Positions 13,758 to 15,903 of a DNA stretch of 15,903 bases are shown here, one piece after another. The stretch is from Acidobacteriota bacterium (GTDB taxonomy: Bacteria; Acidobacteriota; JAAYUB01; JAMOQF01), in contig JALULU010000050.1 in the NCBI GenBank assembly GCA_027040585.1, positions 1-15,903 on the forward strand. Direction: 5' to 3'. Made by a program: the position numbers and the translations under genes. Under the pieces are notes generated by a model, which saw only the letters and a list, made by a program, of their open reading frames with translations, ran no database searches and was not told the origin of the DNA. Positions within the stretch are counted from its first letter, which is position 1; the number at the start of each line of letters is the position of its first letter.

Positions 13758-15356
13758 ATGACAGAGATTAAAAAGAGGCTATTTTACATTTCCGTTTTTA
13801 GAGTAATTGTAATCTCTGTTATTTTATCTACTATTTATTTCAGTAATATTTCAGTTAAGGATGTTTTAATATCTCGTTTTCTTTTCTATCCTATAATTTT
13901 TTCATACTTATTTTCAATTATTTTTATAAGTGTTTATCACCTAAAAATAAAAGGTGAAAGATTATTAATATTAATAAATATTTTATTTGATATTTTAATA
14001 GTATCTGTATTTGTTTATTTCACTGGTTTCTTTTTGCCAACAATACCTCTTTTATATTTATTTGTTATTCTTTATTCTTCACTTTTTTATGGGATAAAAG
14101 GAATTCTCCTTATATCCACTACTGCAACTTTTACTTTTTTAGCTGTAAATTTTCTCTTATTTTGGAGAAAAGGTCTTACAAATATTTTTAATAATAGGGA
14201 TTTATTGTTAAACATTGAAGTACATATTTTTGGATTTTTTCTTGTGGGAATACTCTCTGGAGCACTTTCTGAAAGAGTAAAAAGTGCAAAAAAAAGGATA
14301 GCTGAACAGGTTGATAGAATTAAAAGTCTTGAAGAATACAATGAATATATACTTTCAAGTTTACAAAATGGTCTTTTAACTACAGATAGAAATTTCATAA
14401 TTGTAAAGATTAATGAAATTGGTAAAAGCCTTATAGGGAATTATAACGTTGTTGGAGAAAATGTTTTTGAAGTTTTTCATTTTGATTTTAGCAAAATAAA
14501 GGAAGATATTGAGAAATTAAGAAGTGGTAATATAAAAAGTATAAGAAGGGATTTTGAGTTCATTAAAAATGGGGAAAGAATTTTCATAGGTATGAGTATA
14601 TCTCTTCTTTTTAAAGGAGAAAATAATATTGTGGGTTATATTTTCGTTTTTCAGGATATTACTAAAATACAGAGAATGCAGCAACAACTTGAAATTCAGA
14701 AAAAAATGTCAGCTATTGGCAATTTATCTGCTGCCATTGCTCATGAGATAAAAAATCCCCTTGCATCTTTAATGGGTTCTATTCAGGTTCTTAACGAGAC
14801 TTTACCATTAAAGGGGGATGAGAAAAAATTGATAAATATTGTTTTAAGGGAATCAAAGAGGTTAAATTCAATTGTAGAGGAATTTCTTCAATTTGCGCGT
14901 ATGAAAAAATTTAATCCTGTTGATATTGATATTGTTGAGTTACTAAAAGAAACTTTAATTTTACTTGAAAACAGCAGGGAAAAAAAAGAAAACCATAAAA
15001 TAGTGGTAATGGGTGAGAAAAAAGTTGTTTTTAAGTGTGATCCCTCCGGAATAAGACAGGTTTATTGGAATTTAATAACTAATAGTTTAAAAGCTATGCC
15101 TGATGGAGGAAAACTTGAAATAATTTTTAAAACATCTGATGATTTTGTTAAAATAATATTTAAAGATAGTGGAATTGGAATGAATAGTGAAGAGTTATCT
15201 TCAATATTTGAGCCATATAGTAGTTATTTTGAAAAAGGGGTGGGACTTGGTATGTCAATAGTTTATAATTTGGTGGAGAATATGGGTGGAACAATAGAGG
15301 TAGAAAGTGAGAAAAATAGCGGAACTACTGTTATTTTAAACTTTAAAAGGTTTTAA
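13758..15356 (+). CDS. pilS: PilS-type membrane sensor histidine kinase
   Basis: Sensor kinase of 532 residues and probable partner of PilR. The first 170 or so residues contain about six transmembrane segments with short loops, as in PilS, which senses pilin levels in the membrane in Pseudomonas. A short coiled segment (172-195) leads to a PAS domain (about 196-305, ending VGYIFVFQDITKIQRM). The HisKA domain has phosphoacceptor His329 in AAIAHEIKNPLASL. The ATPase domain shows the N box NLITNSLKAMP (438-448), G1 DSGIGM (470-475), an FEP segment (484-486) and G2 GVGLGMS (494-500). No Shine-Dalgarno-like sequence precedes the ATG, but no better start exists before the first membrane segment. 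pilR begins three bases after the stop, and the pair follows pilBTC. Confidence 0.88.
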   Translation: MTEIKKRLFYISVFRVIVISVILSTIYFSNISVKDVLISRFLFYPIIFSYLFSIIFISVYHLKIKGERLLILINILFDILIVSVFVYFTGFFLPTIPLLYLFVILYSSLFYGIKGILLISTTATFTFLAVNFLLFWRKGLTNIFNNRDLLLNIEVHIFGFFLVGILSGALSERVKSAKKRIAEQVDRIKSLEEYNEYILSSLQNGLLTTDRNFIIVKINEIGKSLIGNYNVVGENVFEVFHFDFSKIKEDIEKLRSGNIKSIRRDFEFIKNGERIFIGMSISLLFKGENNIVGYIFVFQDITKIQRMQQQLEIQKKMSAIGNLSAAIAHEIKNPLASLMGSIQVLNETLPLKGDEKKLINIVLRESKRLNSIVEEFLQFARMKKFNPVDIDIVELLKETLILLENSREKKENHKIVVMGEKKVVFKCDPSGIRQVYWNLITNSLKAMPDGGKLEIIFKTSDDFVKIIFKDSGIGMNSEELSSIFEPYSSYFEKGVGLGMSIVYNLVENMGGTIEVESEKNSGTTVILNFKRF

Positions 15357-15358
15357 GT

Positions 15359-15903
15359 ATGAAAATTTTAATTGTAGATGATGAAAAGAGTGTATGTGAA
15401 CTTTTAGAATTGGTTTTTAAAAAGGAGAAATATGAAGTTTTTTCTGTCCAGAGTTATGAAAGAGCAATTGAATTTTTAAATGAAAATAGTGTTGATATAG
15501 TTATATGTGATTTAAAACTTGGAAGAAAAAAGAGTGGAGTAGATATTTTAAAATATTTAAGAGAAAATAATAGGAAAGAGATTTTTATTTTAATTACAGC
15601 CTTTGCCTCTGCTGAAAGTGCCATTGAAACCTTGAAACTCGGTGCATTTGACTATATTACAAAGCCATTTGATATAGGAGATATAAAAAAAATTGTTAAT
15701 AATGCCAAAAAACATATAAAAGATAGGTACAAAACTGAAGAGGAAGAAGGGGATTTCGAATTTTGTACAAGAATTGTTGGAAAGTCTCAACCGATGATAG
15801 AAATTTTTAAGACAATTGGGCTTGTGGCAAATACTGATACAACAATTTTACTTACAGGGGAAAGTGGTACTGGAAAAGAAGTTATTGCAAGGGCCATACA
15901 CAG
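15359..15903 (+). CDS. pilR: PilR-type sigma-54-dependent response regulator (3' end outside window)
   Basis: The first 181 residues of an NtrC-family regulator, still open at the window edge. The receiver domain (1-115) has acidic residues Asp7 and Asp8 (LIVDDE), phosphoacceptor Asp51 (VICDLKLG), Thr80 and Lys102 (YITKPFD). A short linker with an EEEE run (127-130) leads to the AAA+ domain. It opens IVGKSQPMIEIFKTI, reaching Walker A GESGTGKE (167-174) and VIARAIH at the edge. The sigma-54-contacting GAFTGA loop and the DNA-binding domain would lie beyond the window. AAAGG sits eight bases before the ATG. Adjacency to pilS and the pil motor genes favours PilR, which activates pilin transcription, over other NtrC relatives. 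Confidence 0.88.
   Translation, partial: MKILIVDDEKSVCELLELVFKKEKYEVFSVQSYERAIEFLNENSVDIVICDLKLGRKKSGVDILKYLRENNRKEIFILITAFASAESAIETLKLGAFDYITKPFDIGDIKKIVNNAKKHIKDRYKTEEEEGDFEFCTRIVGKSQPMIEIFKTIGLVANTDTTILLTGESGTGKEVIARAIH

Noticed and set aside
13754..13759. TATAAT as the pilS promoter
   Set aside because: It overlaps the ATG, so transcription would begin after the start codon, and no -35 box lies at the right distance.
1..15903. CRISPR arrays, insertion sequences, integrases, toxin-antitoxin pairs or phage genes
   Set aside because: No spaced direct repeats, transposase motifs or terminal inverted repeats were seen. All large frames are housekeeping, envelope or pilus genes.

Overview
This is an AT-rich (roughly 30% GC by eye), gene-dense chromosomal segment from a diderm bacterium. 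Three things support a Gram-negative envelope: an LptD-type outer-membrane LPS assembly protein, the C-terminal end of an ArnT-like glycosyltransferase, and a type IV pilus motor cluster with a PilS/PilR two-component system. Arginine is written mostly with AGA/AGG, and all genes read normally in the standard code. The secreted VWA protein resembles the 'VWFA-related' family that is abundant in Acidobacteriota and Aminicenantota-like lineages. That makes such a lineage possible, but the sequence alone does not prove it.

Left block (1-6372, + strand): the 3' end of an ArnT/PMT-like glycosyltransferase, then ldcA, mpl, a secreted VWA protein gene and aroK. These are packed with 4-41 base overlaps, so translational coupling is likely. 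LdcA and Mpl are consecutive steps of peptidoglycan recycling: LdcA trims tetrapeptide to tripeptide, and Mpl joins the tripeptide to UDP-MurNAc. After an 84-base gap come carD (an RNA polymerase-binding regulator) and a CNNM/CorC-type membrane protein with DUF21, a CBS pair and a CorC_HlyC domain.

Middle block (6344-9379, - strand): a tRNA-Ser(CGA) with its own promoter, then lptD and folK. folK overlaps the end of lptD by 20 bases. At its other end it overlaps the convergent CorC-type gene by 29 bases. The lptD leader holds a bulged inverted repeat.

Right block (9455-15903, + strand): a TTGACA promoter leads into pilB (extension ATPase with an apparent MshEN c-di-GMP-binding N-terminus). 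A separate extended -10 promoter precedes pilT (retraction ATPase), followed by pilC (platform protein). A strong hairpin then precedes pilS (sensor kinase) and pilR (sigma-54-dependent response regulator, cut by the window end). Pilin, secretin and pilMNOP genes are not in view.

No defence system, CRISPR array, prophage, insertion sequence or clearly new multi-gene system is visible. The most useful leads are the uncharacterised secreted VWA gene inside the wall-recycling operon, the c-di-GMP-type domain on PilB, the reduced cysteine set of LptD, the hairpin between pilC and pilS, and the inverted repeat in the lptD leader.
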